Source: DASZTV01 sp036267875 (lineage in GTDB: Bacteria; Actinomycetota; Actinomycetes; JAFAQI01). From it: DNA of 64,000 nt. Shown here piece by piece: positions 8,820-17,838 of this stretch (position 1 is the stretch's first letter; each line of letters starts with the position of its first letter). The notes under the pieces are model-generated. The model was given only the letters and a program-made list of their open reading frames with translations, was not told the origin of the DNA and did not search any database. Location: NCBI GenBank assembly GCA_036267875.1, contig DATAVE010000113.1, positions 54,469 to 118,468 on the forward strand, given 5' to 3'. A program made the position numbers and the translations under genes.

Positions 8820-8838
8820 TAAGGTTACCCTCACCTGA
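8820..8838. promoter_or_regulatory. iron-box-like site (DtxR/IdeR type)
   Basis: The 19 bases TAAGGTTACCCTCACCTGA match the DtxR/IdeR consensus TTAGGTTAGSCTAACCTAA at about 15 positions and keep both AGGTTA-like and CACCT half-sites. It lies 44 bases before the GTG of the iron-type ABC substrate-binding protein and 32 bases before the divergent reductase. The expected behaviour is repression when iron is plentiful. Confidence 0.68.
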
Positions 8839-8882
8839 GTAGCTGGTTTTGGTAGCAGCGTTACGCGTGAGGAGCGTCATCG

Positions 8883-9959
8883 GTGTCAGCTCGACCGTCA
8901 CTACTGTCTCGTCCGGCACGGTTCGGTGCTGTCGCGGTACTCGCGGGGATGTCGCTCGCTGCCTGTGGCGGTGGGTCCTCGGGCGGATCCCCGTCGTCAG
9001 GCCAGGGCGGCCTCGCCGGCACCACGATCACTCTCTACAACGCACAGCACGAGCAGACCACCAACGCGCTGATTGCAGCTTTCACCAAGCAGACCGGCAT
9101 CAAGGTGCGGGTGAAGGACGACGACGAGGACGTGCTCACTGCGCAGATCGAGCAGGAAGGCAGCCACTCGCCGGCCGACGTCTTCTACACAGAGAACTCC
9201 AACTGGTTGCAGCAGCTCGACGGCTTTGGGCTGCTCGCCCCAGTGAATGCGAAGGCGCTTGCTTCGGTCCCGAAGCAGGACAGCGCGACCAACGGCGACT
9301 GGCTCGGTGTATCCGCGCGGATCAGCGCGTTGATCTACGACCCGGCGAAGATCTCCGCCTCGGAGCTACCGACCTCTGTGCTGCAGCTCGCCGACCCGAA
9401 ATACAAGGGTGATCTCGAGCTCGCGCCGGCCGAGACCGACTTCTGGCCGATCGTGTCCTCGATCGCCAAGTCAAAGGGCGATGCTGCCGCCGTTGCCTGG
9501 TTGCAGGGCATCAAGTCGAACGCCGGATCCGATGACAACGTGCCGGACAACGAGACGATCACCGCCGACATCAATAGCGGCACCGCGGCGATGGGCCTGA
9601 TCAACCACTACTACTTCTACCGCGCGCAGGCTGAGGTGGGCGCGAGCAACTTCCACGCGAAGCTTGCGCTCTTCGCACCCCGCGACCCCGGGTACGTCGA
9701 AGACATCTCTGGCGCAGCGATCCTGAAGTCCTCCACGCACCAGGCAGCCGCGCAAGCGTTTCTGAGCTTCATCGTCAGTAGCGCTGGCCAGCAGATCCTT
9801 GCCAATAGCGACAGCTTCGAGTACCCCATCCACCCTGGCGTTGCCGCGAGCTCCGAACTGCCGCCGCTCGACACGCTGGAGCCGACCGACTTCACCCCCG
9901 CCGACCTCGGCACGGGACTCGACGCGAAGCGCCTGCTGCAACAGGTCGGCCTGCTCTAG
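8883..9959 (+). CDS. iron-type ABC transporter substrate-binding lipoprotein
   Basis: The 358-residue protein is a lipoprotein: the signal peptide ends in the lipobox LAAC with the lipidated cysteine at residue 28, then a Gly/Ser linker. The mature part opens with ITLYNAQHEQTTNALIAAFTKQTGI, like Fe(3+)-binding FbpA/FutA proteins (the quoted region spans residues about 50-74). Tyrosines in GLINHYYFYRA (around 237-247) resemble the ferric-ion ligands of that family. The GTG at 8883 has a GGAG upstream. It is the first gene of a three-gene importer with the iron-box-like site in front. Confidence 0.88.
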   Translation: MSARPSLLSRPARFGAVAVLAGMSLAACGGGSSGGSPSSGQGGLAGTTITLYNAQHEQTTNALIAAFTKQTGIKVRVKDDDEDVLTAQIEQEGSHSPADVFYTENSNWLQQLDGFGLLAPVNAKALASVPKQDSATNGDWLGVSARISALIYDPAKISASELPTSVLQLADPKYKGDLELAPAETDFWPIVSSIAKSKGDAAAVAWLQGIKSNAGSDDNVPDNETITADINSGTAAMGLINHYYFYRAQAEVGASNFHAKLALFAPRDPGYVEDISGAAILKSSTHQAAAQAFLSFIVSSAGQQILANSDSFEYPIHPGVAASSELPPLDTLEPTDFTPADLGTGLDAKRLLQQVGLL

Positions 9960-9968
9960 CAGGACGCA

Positions 9969-11540
9969 ATGACCGCCGACCTGCTCGCGCCGGCCTCGCC
10001 TCGATCGGCGATGCCGCGTCGTCGGCGTGCCCACTCAGGTCGGGTCACGCTTGCGGTCGGCGTACTGATTGCCGCGCTCTTGCTCGCACCATTGGTGCTG
10101 TTGGGCATCGACGCACACAGCGCCGGTTGGACCGAGATCCACCAGGTGCTGTTCCGCCAGCGCTCCTGGCTGCTGCTCCGGCACACGGTCGAGCTGTCCG
10201 CGCTCGTGGTCTCCTTTGCGGCGGTGATCGGGGTTGCCGCGGCCTGGTGCACCGAACGCATCGGCTTGCCTGGGCGCCGGATCTGGACCGTCCTGCTCGT
10301 GATGCCTGTCGCGATTCCGGACTTCGTCGTCGGCTATGCGTGGCACACCATCGACCCGACGCTCAACCCGTTGTTCGCCGCGACGTTGGTGATGACGCTG
10401 GGCACCTACCCACTCGTCTACCTTCCGGTCGCCGCCGCGTTGCGGCGGGCCGATCCGGCGATGGAGGACGTGGCGCGCAGCCTGGGCATCGGGCCGGTAC
10501 GCACCTTCATCCGGATCACCCTGCCGTTGATTCGTACGGCCGTGCTTGGCGGCTGCGTGCTCGTGATCCTGACGGTGGTATCTGAGTACGGCGCGTTCGA
10601 GATCCTGCGCTTCCAGACCTTCACCACCGAGATCTTCACGGAGTTCCAGTTCGACTCGCAGGCAGCGGGCGCGCTCGCGGTGCCCCTGGTGTTGCTGGGT
10701 CTGCTCGTGCTGGGGATCGACGGTGCGATTCCGCGCCGGCAGGTGTCGACCGCCGCACCTCGCCGGGCTGCCGTCGTACGTCGACGCACCTGGTGGCACC
10801 TGCCGATCGGGCTCGCGCTGTTGGCGCTGTGCGGGCTCTGCGTTGCGGTCCCGATCGGCACGCTGATCTATTGGATGGCGCAGAGCCAGCACACCACCTT
10901 GCCGGCGGCATCGACGCTGGCATCGGCGACCTGGACGACGGTGCGCTACAGCGCCTGGGGTGCGCTGGCCGCGGTGGTACTCGCCGTGCCGGTCGCGATG
11001 TTGACGTTCCGTCGGGCGACCCGGACCCGCGTAGTGGTGGAGCGCGCCACCTACGTGACGCAGGCCGTTCCCGGTGTCGTCATCGCGCTTGCGCTGGTCT
11101 TCTTCGCGACGCACTACTTCTTCCGCGTCTACCAGACCGGTCTGCTGCTCGTTGCGGCCTACGCGATCATGCACTTCCCGCTAGCACTGGTCTGCGTACG
11201 CACGTCGGTCGCGCAGGCGCCGGCCCGGCTCGCTGATGTCGGAAGATCGCTGGGACGAGGTCCGCTCTACGTCTTCATGCGCGTGACGCTCCCGTTGATC
11301 GCGCCGGGCTTGCTCGCCGGCTTCTGCCTCGTGTTCCTCACGGCGGTTACCGAGCTGACGGCGACCTTGGTGCTGGCGCCGATCGGTGTGCAGACCCTGG
11401 CGACACAGTTCTGGGCCTTCCAACGTGAGGTCGCCTACGGCGCAGCCGCGCCCTACGCTCTGGTGATCGTGCTGCTCGCCGTGGTGCCGGGTGCCTTGCT
11501 CGGACTGTGGTTCGACCGCGAAGGACATACGCAGCGATGA
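9969..11540 (+). CDS. iron-type ABC transporter permease, fused double-domain
   Basis: The 523-residue inner-membrane protein carries two permease halves, as in FbpB/SfuB. Each half has an EAA-type loop that contacts the ATPase: the first around DVARSLGIGPVRTFIRITLP, the second around DVGRSLGRGPLYVFMRVTLP. About 12 hydrophobic segments are visible. It begins nine bases after the binding protein stops and ends in an ATGA overlap with the ATPase gene. With its neighbours it should import ferric iron. Confidence 0.9.
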   Translation: MTADLLAPASPRSAMPRRRRAHSGRVTLAVGVLIAALLLAPLVLLGIDAHSAGWTEIHQVLFRQRSWLLLRHTVELSALVVSFAAVIGVAAAWCTERIGLPGRRIWTVLLVMPVAIPDFVVGYAWHTIDPTLNPLFAATLVMTLGTYPLVYLPVAAALRRADPAMEDVARSLGIGPVRTFIRITLPLIRTAVLGGCVLVILTVVSEYGAFEILRFQTFTTEIFTEFQFDSQAAGALAVPLVLLGLLVLGIDGAIPRRQVSTAAPRRAAVVRRRTWWHLPIGLALLALCGLCVAVPIGTLIYWMAQSQHTTLPAASTLASATWTTVRYSAWGALAAVVLAVPVAMLTFRRATRTRVVVERATYVTQAVPGVVIALALVFFATHYFFRVYQTGLLLVAAYAIMHFPLALVCVRTSVAQAPARLADVGRSLGRGPLYVFMRVTLPLIAPGLLAGFCLVFLTAVTELTATLVLAPIGVQTLATQFWAFQREVAYGAAAPYALVIVLLAVVPGALLGLWFDREGHTQR

Positions 11541-12580
11541 GCGTCCTCGAGCTGTCAGGAGTCGCGAAGCGCTACGGCGCGGCGCCGGTGCTCCACGACC
11601 TCGATTTCGTCGTACCGGACGCGACCATCACCGCTGTCCTCGGTTCGTCGGGGAGCGGCAAGACAACGCTGCTGCGGCTGCTCGCCGGGCTCGAGCGCGC
11701 CGATGCCGGCACTATCCGGATCGGTTCCCGGGTAGTCGACGACGGACGTCGCGCGGTGCCCGCGTCGCAGCGCAAGGTCGGCTACGTGCCACAGGACGGT
11801 GCGCTGTTTCCGCACCTGCGGGTCGCAGCGAACGTCGGCTTCGGATTGACCAGGCGAGAGAGCGCGAAGCTCAACCAGCAGCGGATAGCGGAGCTGCTCG
11901 AGCTGGTCGGCTTGTCCGGACTCGACGCGCGCTTTCCCCATCAGCTCTCCGGCGGCCAGCAGCAGCGGGTGGCCTTGGCGCGTGCCCTTGCGACCGATCC
12001 GGAGATCGTGCTGCTCGACGAGCCGTTCAGCTCGCTGGACGCGTCGCTGCGGCAGAGCCTCGGTCAGGATATCGCGCGCATTCTCGGTGAGACCCGAACG
12101 ACCGCGGTGCTGGTGACCCACGACCAGGACGAGGCCATGTCGCTCGCGGACCACATCGCGGTGCTGCGTGACGGCCAGATCGTGGCCTACGCGTCACCGC
12201 GCGAGCTCTACCTCGACCCGCCGGACATGACCACGGCGGCGGCGATCGGGCAACTCAACGTCATGGCCGGGCGGGTCTCGCGTGGCCGCGGCCACTGCGC
12301 CCTCGGGGCGGTGAAGCTACGCGCGGGGGAGGCTCGACCACCGGATGGCCCGTGTCAGCTCGTCATCCGGCCCGAGCAGCTCGCCGTGCATCTCGAAGCC
12401 TCGAAGGGAAGCGTCGCGGCGACGGTCGAGGAGGTGACCTTCTACGGGCACGATGCCGTAGCGAGAGTGACGCTTCGTGAGTCGTCCGACTCGGTCCTCG
12501 TGCGAGTCGGTGGCGAGCTGCTGTTGCGTGTCGGGCAAGACGTATGGGTTGCGGTGACCGGCGCAGCCCACGCCTACTAG
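11537..12580 (+). CDS. iron-type ABC transporter ATP-binding protein
   Basis: The 347-residue ATPase has Walker A GSSGSGKT (residues about 36-43), signature LSGGQQQR (about 137-144), Walker B EIVLLDEPF and the H-loop VLVTHDQDE. A C-terminal regulatory domain of about 110 residues is of the TOBE/FbpC type. It starts in an ATGA overlap with the permease and shares a CTAG with the convergent formylglycine-enzyme gene, so the two stops overlap by four bases. It powers the iron importer. Confidence 0.92.
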   Translation: MSVLELSGVAKRYGAAPVLHDLDFVVPDATITAVLGSSGSGKTTLLRLLAGLERADAGTIRIGSRVVDDGRRAVPASQRKVGYVPQDGALFPHLRVAANVGFGLTRRESAKLNQQRIAELLELVGLSGLDARFPHQLSGGQQQRVALARALATDPEIVLLDEPFSSLDASLRQSLGQDIARILGETRTTAVLVTHDQDEAMSLADHIAVLRDGQIVAYASPRELYLDPPDMTTAAAIGQLNVMAGRVSRGRGHCALGAVKLRAGEARPPDGPCQLVIRPEQLAVHLEASKGSVAATVEEVTFYGHDAVARVTLRESSDSVLVRVGGELLLRVGQDVWVAVTGAAHAY

Positions 12581-13476
12581 GACGACCCGCTGATGACGCA
12601 GCGGAAGCCGATGTGGCTCGTCGTACTGCGCACCGCCTGACCCTGTCGAGCCGGTGGCCGGTAGCGCTGACAGTACGACGGCGCGCACAGATGCGAGCCG
12701 CCCTTGATCGTGCGCCGGTCGCCCTCGGTGAGCGTCGACCCGCCGCAGCATGGATTGATGGACTCGGCGCCGGCGGAGTCGTCGTGGGTGTCGGTCCACG
12801 GTGAGGTGGTCCACTCCCAGGCGTTGCCGATCATGTCGACCAAGCCCCAGGCGTTCGCTGGGTAGGACCCGATCGGAGAGGTGAACGGGTGGCGCGAATC
12901 GTCGTTGCGCCAAGGGAACTCGCCGAGCCAGATGTTCGCCATCGCCCGGCCGCGAGGCCGGAGCTCCTCGCCCCAGGAGTACGTCGATGTCGGGCTACCG
13001 GCGCGCGCTGCGTACTCCCACTGCTGCTCGGTCGGCAGCGACTTGCCGGCCCAGTCGGCGTAGGCCGTCGCGTCTTCGAAGGAGACATGGACAACCGGGT
13101 GTCGGTCCAGTCCGTCCAGCGTGCTGCTGGGGCCGCGCGGATGACGCCAGTCCGCTCCCGGCACCCATCGCCACCAGCGTTGCCAGTCGTCGAGCGGCAC
13201 TGGTCCGTCGCTCTGCATGAAGACCAACGACCCTGCGACCAGGTCGGCGGCGCTTGCCCCTGGAAAGTCCTGCGGATCGGGTGACTTCTCGGCAGTCGTG
13301 ACCCAGCCCGTCGCCTTCACGAATCTGCGGAACTCCGCGTTCGTCACTGGGTGCTCATCGATCAAGAACGTGTCCACGCTGATCGGGTGAGCCGGCCGCT
13401 CCTCCGGGTAGGCAGTGTCGCTGCCCATGACGAACTCCCCGCCGGGGACAGCGATCATGCCCTTCACCAGGCGCAC
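12577..13476 (-). CDS. formylglycine-generating enzyme (SUMF1/FGE family)
   Basis: The 299-residue protein has the FGE-sulfatase fold, with PGGEFVMGSD at the N terminus, RLPTE-like SLPTEQQWEYAARAG (146-160) and GNAWEWT (217-223). Both active cysteines of true aerobic FGEs are present in GGSHLCAPSYCQRYR (C264 and C269). It should therefore use copper and O2 to convert a sulfatase cysteine to formylglycine, and is not just an EgtB-like or structural relative. No sulfatase is seen in this window, so its client lies elsewhere. The GTG at 13476 is used; ATG 13458 is an alternative. It is divergent from a secreted hydrolase gene. Confidence 0.88.
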   Translation of the reverse strand: MRLVKGMIAVPGGEFVMGSDTAYPEERPAHPISVDTFLIDEHPVTNAEFRRFVKATGWVTTAEKSPDPQDFPGASAADLVAGSLVFMQSDGPVPLDDWQRWWRWVPGADWRHPRGPSSTLDGLDRHPVVHVSFEDATAYADWAGKSLPTEQQWEYAARAGSPTSTYSWGEELRPRGRAMANIWLGEFPWRNDDSRHPFTSPIGSYPANAWGLVDMIGNAWEWTTSPWTDTHDDSAGAESINPCCGGSTLTEGDRRTIKGGSHLCAPSYCQRYRPPARQGQAVRSTTSHIGFRCVISGSS

Positions 13477-13526
13477 GGTAGTCGGGCTTGGGAGGGTGAC
13501 GGACGCAAGCGTCGAAGGAATGGTTC

Positions 13527-15068
13527 ATGAGGTCTCGTCGCTCGATCTGGCTGGCCACGGCTGCGATCGCTTTCTCCGTCGCCGCACCTGCAGTGTCAGC
13601 CGGCGCGGTCGCGGGAGGTGGCGAGCCGAAAGACCGGGCGACCTCGTTCAACCTCGCGGTCGAAGCAGAGGACTACTCGAACGTCCTCGAGCGGCAAAGC
13701 CTCTATCTCCAGCCCGGCTATCAGGTTCAGTTTCGGCTGATCGGCGCGCAGAACGCCGCCGCTGCCGCGCAGATCGAGCTGCACGATCCCCAGCGGGAGT
13801 TCGTGTCGGACCTGTGCTGGAACGGCCTCGACGCGTGCGCGGGCGACACCCGGCTCTACGACTGGGAGACCAACGGCGACGGCATCGTCCGGCCTTTTGT
13901 GTTCACCGCTCGAAACGGCGCGCAGCTGTCCGGTCATGTATGGGCGACCCGAAGCGGTCCGGCGAAGCGCCCCGGCGTGGTCATCACTGACGGCTCGGTG
14001 CAGGCCGATGAGCAGATGTACTGGTTCGCGGCGCAGGCGCTCGCCAAGGACGGGTACGTCGTGATGACGTTCGACCCGCAGGGTCAAGGACAGTCGGACA
14101 CTCTTGGCCAGGGCAAGGACGTGCTCGAAGGTGTCCCTGCACAGACCGACGGTCGCCCGTTCTTCGACGGCACCGAGGACGCCATCAACTTCTTCCTCTC
14201 GACTCCGTCGCACCCCTACGAGCCCGTCGCATCGTGCAACAGCGGCACGAGCCATTCGGCGTACCAAGACTCGCGGGTGAAGGCAGGCTTCGATGCGGCG
14301 TACAACCCGTTCTGGACCATCTTGAACTCCAAGGAGCTCGGGATCGCCGGTCACTCCTACGGCGCGGCGGCGGTCTCCTACATCGCGCAGTGGGACAAGC
14401 GGGTGAAGGCGGTCGTCGCCTGGGACAACCTCGGCGCACCGCAAGCGAGTGGCGGGGAGGCCGAGAAGGGCTGCGTCGATGCGGCCGACCGGCGTACCGC
14501 GAAGATCCACGTGCCCGGACTCGGGATGTCCGCGGACTACGGACTACCGCCGACTCCGCACACCTCGCTGCCGAACTACAACGCGAAGGACATCGAGTCG
14601 CTGATCTACTCCAAGGATCACGTGGACTCCGGTCAGATCGTGATCCGTGGCGGCAGCCACCTGGACTTCTCGTTCATCCCGAACCCGGCGTTCGGCGCCT
14701 CGCTCTACGGCCCCGACATGGTCGCTTGGTACACCGACGCGTGGTTCGACTACTACGTCAAACACCACGCCTCGGCGTATGACCGGCTGGTGACCACGCG
14801 TTGGCAGCACGACCCGGTCGAAGCCAAGATCGATGCCTTCCATGACGCGAACATGTTCAGCTTCTACTACCGGTCCCGGATGGACATTCACGCGCCGGAC
14901 GAAGAGCGCTTCGACTGTGAGGACCTGCGCCACGGCTGCAAGGGGATGACCAGCCACGACGGCTACAAGGGGGTCTGGTCCTACGCGAAGGTCGACACGA
15001 CCAAGGACGGTCCGGCCACCCATCCCGTCCCGAAGGGCACCGGTATCTATCTCCCCGATGCCTCATGA
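13527..15068 (+). CDS. secreted alpha/beta hydrolase
   Basis: The 513-residue protein has a signal peptide (cleavage after about residue 27) and an alpha/beta-hydrolase core. The nucleophile elbow is GHSYGA with Ser277, and GGSHLDF near residue 378 supplies a likely catalytic histidine. A DxxGQGxS loop (DPQGQGQSD) comes before it. The region before residue 120 looks like an added N-terminal domain. A good AAGGAA-type ribosome site precedes the ATG. It overlaps the next gene (ATGA), a second secreted esterase, so the two are probably co-expressed at the cell surface. The substrate is unknown. Confidence 0.78.
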   Translation: MRSRRSIWLATAAIAFSVAAPAVSAGAVAGGGEPKDRATSFNLAVEAEDYSNVLERQSLYLQPGYQVQFRLIGAQNAAAAAQIELHDPQREFVSDLCWNGLDACAGDTRLYDWETNGDGIVRPFVFTARNGAQLSGHVWATRSGPAKRPGVVITDGSVQADEQMYWFAAQALAKDGYVVMTFDPQGQGQSDTLGQGKDVLEGVPAQTDGRPFFDGTEDAINFFLSTPSHPYEPVASCNSGTSHSAYQDSRVKAGFDAAYNPFWTILNSKELGIAGHSYGAAAVSYIAQWDKRVKAVVAWDNLGAPQASGGEAEKGCVDAADRRTAKIHVPGLGMSADYGLPPTPHTSLPNYNAKDIESLIYSKDHVDSGQIVIRGGSHLDFSFIPNPAFGASLYGPDMVAWYTDAWFDYYVKHHASAYDRLVTTRWQHDPVEAKIDAFHDANMFSFYYRSRMDIHAPDEERFDCEDLRHGCKGMTSHDGYKGVWSYAKVDTTKDGPATHPVPKGTGIYLPDAS

Positions 15069-16459
15069 GGCGATGGCGAATCCTCGCGGCCGGCACCGTC
15101 TTAGCGGCGACGACCGCGATCGCCGGCGTCTCGAGCGCATCGCCTGCTCACATCGCCTCAGGTGCGCACGGCGACGTCGTCCTGATGCACAGCGCTGACG
15201 GGATCACCGTCAGGAGCGTCAAGGTGATCGACGCCCGACAGCTCTCGGTCACGATCGTGCCGAAGGCGCTGGCGCGGCCGATCAACGTCCGGATTCTGTT
15301 GCCGATCGACTACCAGCCGCACGCCGACGAGCCGTATCCGGTGCTCTACCTCTTCCCGGGTACGAGCGGTCACAGCTCGGACTGGATGACCGTCGGTGAT
15401 GCACCGAAGACGACCGCGCCGTACCGGCTGATCACCGTCAGCTCCGACATCGGCTTTGACGGCGATGGCGGCAGCTGGTTCACCGACTGGGTCGACCAGA
15501 AGACCGCGCTCGGGCCGTCGCAGTGGGAGACGTACGACATCCACGAGCTGATCCCGTGGGTCGACGCGAACCTCGACACCATCCGCTCGCGTCAGGGCCG
15601 GGCCGTCGCCGGGCTGTCGATGGGCGGCTATGGCGCGACAGAGCTTGCGGCGCGGCACCCCGATCTGTTCGTGCAGCAGGCGGCGTTCTCCGGCGCTCCC
15701 GAGATCGATCGCGACCTCGAGGCGCGCCTCGGGGCCGAGGCCGTCATCGGCGCCACGATGGTGGGGCTCAACGGTGTCGAGGCGAACGCGCCGTTCGGCA
15801 ATCACATCAGCGACGAGATCAACTGGGAAGGCCACGACCCGGCCCGACTGATCACGAACCTTCGGCCGATCAAGCTGTGGTTCGCGACGGCCAACGGACT
15901 GCCCGGCCAGTACGACGACCCGGTGACGAACCCCGGCGGCTATGTCAGCTCCGGGACGATCGAGAGCTTGACCCACATCTCGACGGACCTGTTCGTCAAG
16001 CACCTCAAAGAGGCGCACATGACGGCCTACGTCTACGACTACGGCAGGGGCACCCACACTTGGCCGTACTGGGCTCGGGACTTCAAGAAGTTCATCCCGA
16101 CGTTGATGGCGACCTTCGCTCACCCGCCGGCGACACCGAAGCGCACCAGCTACCTGACGATCAACCCGCAGTGGTCGCAGTGGGGCTGGACGGTCAGGAT
16201 CAAACGGCCCGAGGCGCTGGCTTTCGCCAAGATCAGCCGCGCGGACGACACCGGCTTCGACCTCGGTGGCGAAGGCACCGCAACTGTCGTGACGCCGCGG
16301 TACACCGAACCGGGCGCGACGAACGCCGTGACGATCAGCAACGACAAGCAGACGGTGGTCAGCGATCAGCAGGGCCGGCTGCATCTCACGGTCCAGCTCG
16401 GGACCAAGGCGAGCAAGGTCGCGGTGCGGTTCAGGGAGATCGAAGCAGGTCACGGATGA
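15065..16459 (+). CDS. secreted esterase, antigen 85/esterase D-like fold
   Basis: The 464-residue protein has a signal peptide (cleavage near SSASPA, residue 27) and an esterase domain related to the antigen 85/EstD family. The nucleophile motif GLSMGG has Ser185, and GRGTHTWPYW near residue 330 provides the likely catalytic histidine. After about residue 355 comes a beta-rich C-terminal domain that catalytic family members lack. It overlaps the upstream hydrolase by an ATGA and is probably its operon partner. It could act on cell-envelope lipids or on external esters. There is no evidence of mycolic acid metabolism here. Confidence 0.78.
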   Translation: MRRWRILAAGTVLAATTAIAGVSSASPAHIASGAHGDVVLMHSADGITVRSVKVIDARQLSVTIVPKALARPINVRILLPIDYQPHADEPYPVLYLFPGTSGHSSDWMTVGDAPKTTAPYRLITVSSDIGFDGDGGSWFTDWVDQKTALGPSQWETYDIHELIPWVDANLDTIRSRQGRAVAGLSMGGYGATELAARHPDLFVQQAAFSGAPEIDRDLEARLGAEAVIGATMVGLNGVEANAPFGNHISDEINWEGHDPARLITNLRPIKLWFATANGLPGQYDDPVTNPGGYVSSGTIESLTHISTDLFVKHLKEAHMTAYVYDYGRGTHTWPYWARDFKKFIPTLMATFAHPPATPKRTSYLTINPQWSQWGWTVRIKRPEALAFAKISRADDTGFDLGGEGTATVVTPRYTEPGATNAVTISNDKQTVVSDQQGRLHLTVQLGTKASKVAVRFREIEAGHG

Positions 16460-16784
16460 CCACTGCGCTGGAGTGCTCCAGGTCCTTGGTCGCGGTCAGC
16501 AGGACGATGTTGCTCGAGGTTGCTCGTTCACGCAGTGATGCCAATAGCCGAGCCGGTTCGCCGGTCGTGAGCTCCAGTCGGTAGCGACGCGAGAACTCGT
16601 CGTACTTGTCGACCTCGTGGGAGTACCACTTGCGGAGATCGGGCGTCGGCGCGATGTCGCGTAGCCATTCCTGGAAGGGTGCATCCGCCTTTGCGAGGCC
16701 ACGCGGCCACAGCCGATCGATCAGGAAGCCGTTGGCGGGATCGGCACCGCGGACGTCGTACACCCGCGCGATCTCCACTGCCAT
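16431..16784 (-). CDS. DUF488 family protein
   Basis: This 117-residue protein has the family pattern: VYDVRG near the N terminus, then DRLWPRGL, a charged helix with WYSHEVDKYDEF and a C-terminal LLTATKDLEHSSA strand-helix. The function is unknown. The ATG at 16784 is preferred over the TTG one codon earlier. Its 3' end overlaps the convergent esterase gene by 29 bases. Confidence 0.85.
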   Translation of the reverse strand: MAVEIARVYDVRGADPANGFLIDRLWPRGLAKADAPFQEWLRDIAPTPDLRKWYSHEVDKYDEFSRRYRLELTTGEPARLLASLRERATSSNIVLLTATKDLEHSSAVVIRDLLRSP

Positions 16785-16842
16785 CAACGCAGTGTCGCAC
16801 CGCGGGTAACGTGACCGGGGCTAGTGAATCGGGGACCAGTAC

Positions 16843-17838
16843 GTGGCACGGGTAAGGGTGGCCAAGAAGGCTGCGGTTGAGCCGGCAGTGACGGTTCGCG
16901 GGCTTGTGAAGCGGTACGGCGAGATCGAAGCGGTGCGCGGCATCGATCTTGATGTCATTCCCGGCGAGGTCTTCGGCTTCCTTGGCCCTAACGGCGCCGG
17001 TAAGTCGACGACGATCAAGATCCTCTGCACGCTCGTGAAGCCGACCGCGGGAACTGCGACGGTCGCCGGGCTCGACGTCGGAACACAGCGGACCGCTGTA
17101 CGTCGGCAGATCGGTCTCGTATTTCAGGAGCCGACGCTCGATGAGTACCTGACCGCGGAACAGAACCTCAGATTCCATGCCGCGATCTATGGCATGCCAC
17201 GACGCGCGGTTGCGGCACGGGTCGACTCGGTGCTCGATCTCGTCGGCCTGGCCGACCGTAAGACCTCACCCGTGCGGACGTTCTCCGGTGGGATGAAGCG
17301 CCGCCTCGAGATTGCTCGTGGCCTGCTGCACTCGCCGCGGGTGCTGTTCCTCGACGAGCCGACGATCGGGCTGGACCCGGAGTCACGGCAGGACCTGTGG
17401 GGCTATGTCGACGAGCTTCGTAGACGTGAGGACATCACGGTCTTCCTTACGACGCACTACATGGACGAGGCCGAGCGATGCGACCGGATCGCGATCATCA
17501 ACCACGGAACGATCGTGGCGCTGGGGACGCCGGCTGAGCTCAAGGCCGGTGTGGGAGATGACCTGGTCCGGGTCGTCACTGCAGATAACGACGCGGCGAT
17601 TCTGACGATCAAGAAGAGGTTGAAGGTCGACGCGACCGTCGACGGCAACGCGTTGCTGGTCAGCGTGCCTGACGGTGAAGGGTTCGTGCCGAAGCTGTTC
17701 GGAATCGGGATCTCGGTGACCTCGGTCAGCGTGTCTCGGCCGACGCTGGATGACGTGTTCATGGCGCACGCCGGCCGCCGGATCGGCGACGAGCCTGCAG
17801 TCACCGGGCGACGCTGGATGCAGGCGATGAGCCGATGA
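16843..17838 (+). CDS. DrrA-like ABC exporter ATP-binding protein
   Basis: The 331-residue ATPase has Walker A GPNGAGKST (residues about 49-57), signature FSGGMKRRLE, Walker B VLFLDEPTIGLD and the H-loop TTHYMDEAERC. The C-terminal tail with TLDDVFMAHAGR is typical of daunorubicin-resistance type (DrrA, ABC-2) exporters. GTG 16843 begins a basic leader of about 12 residues. It overlaps the permease gene by an ATGA, and the pair should export a hydrophobic compound or lipid. Confidence 0.9.
   Translation: MARVRVAKKAAVEPAVTVRGLVKRYGEIEAVRGIDLDVIPGEVFGFLGPNGAGKSTTIKILCTLVKPTAGTATVAGLDVGTQRTAVRRQIGLVFQEPTLDEYLTAEQNLRFHAAIYGMPRRAVAARVDSVLDLVGLADRKTSPVRTFSGGMKRRLEIARGLLHSPRVLFLDEPTIGLDPESRQDLWGYVDELRRREDITVFLTTHYMDEAERCDRIAIINHGTIVALGTPAELKAGVGDDLVRVVTADNDAAILTIKKRLKVDATVDGNALLVSVPDGEGFVPKLFGIGISVTSVSVSRPTLDDVFMAHAGRRIGDEPAVTGRRWMQAMSR

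Noticed and set aside
9969..12580. Thiamine or spermidine importer as alternative to iron
   Set aside because: The fused double permease, the tyrosine-rich binding protein and the iron-box-like site fit the ferric type better, though transport specificity is not proven.
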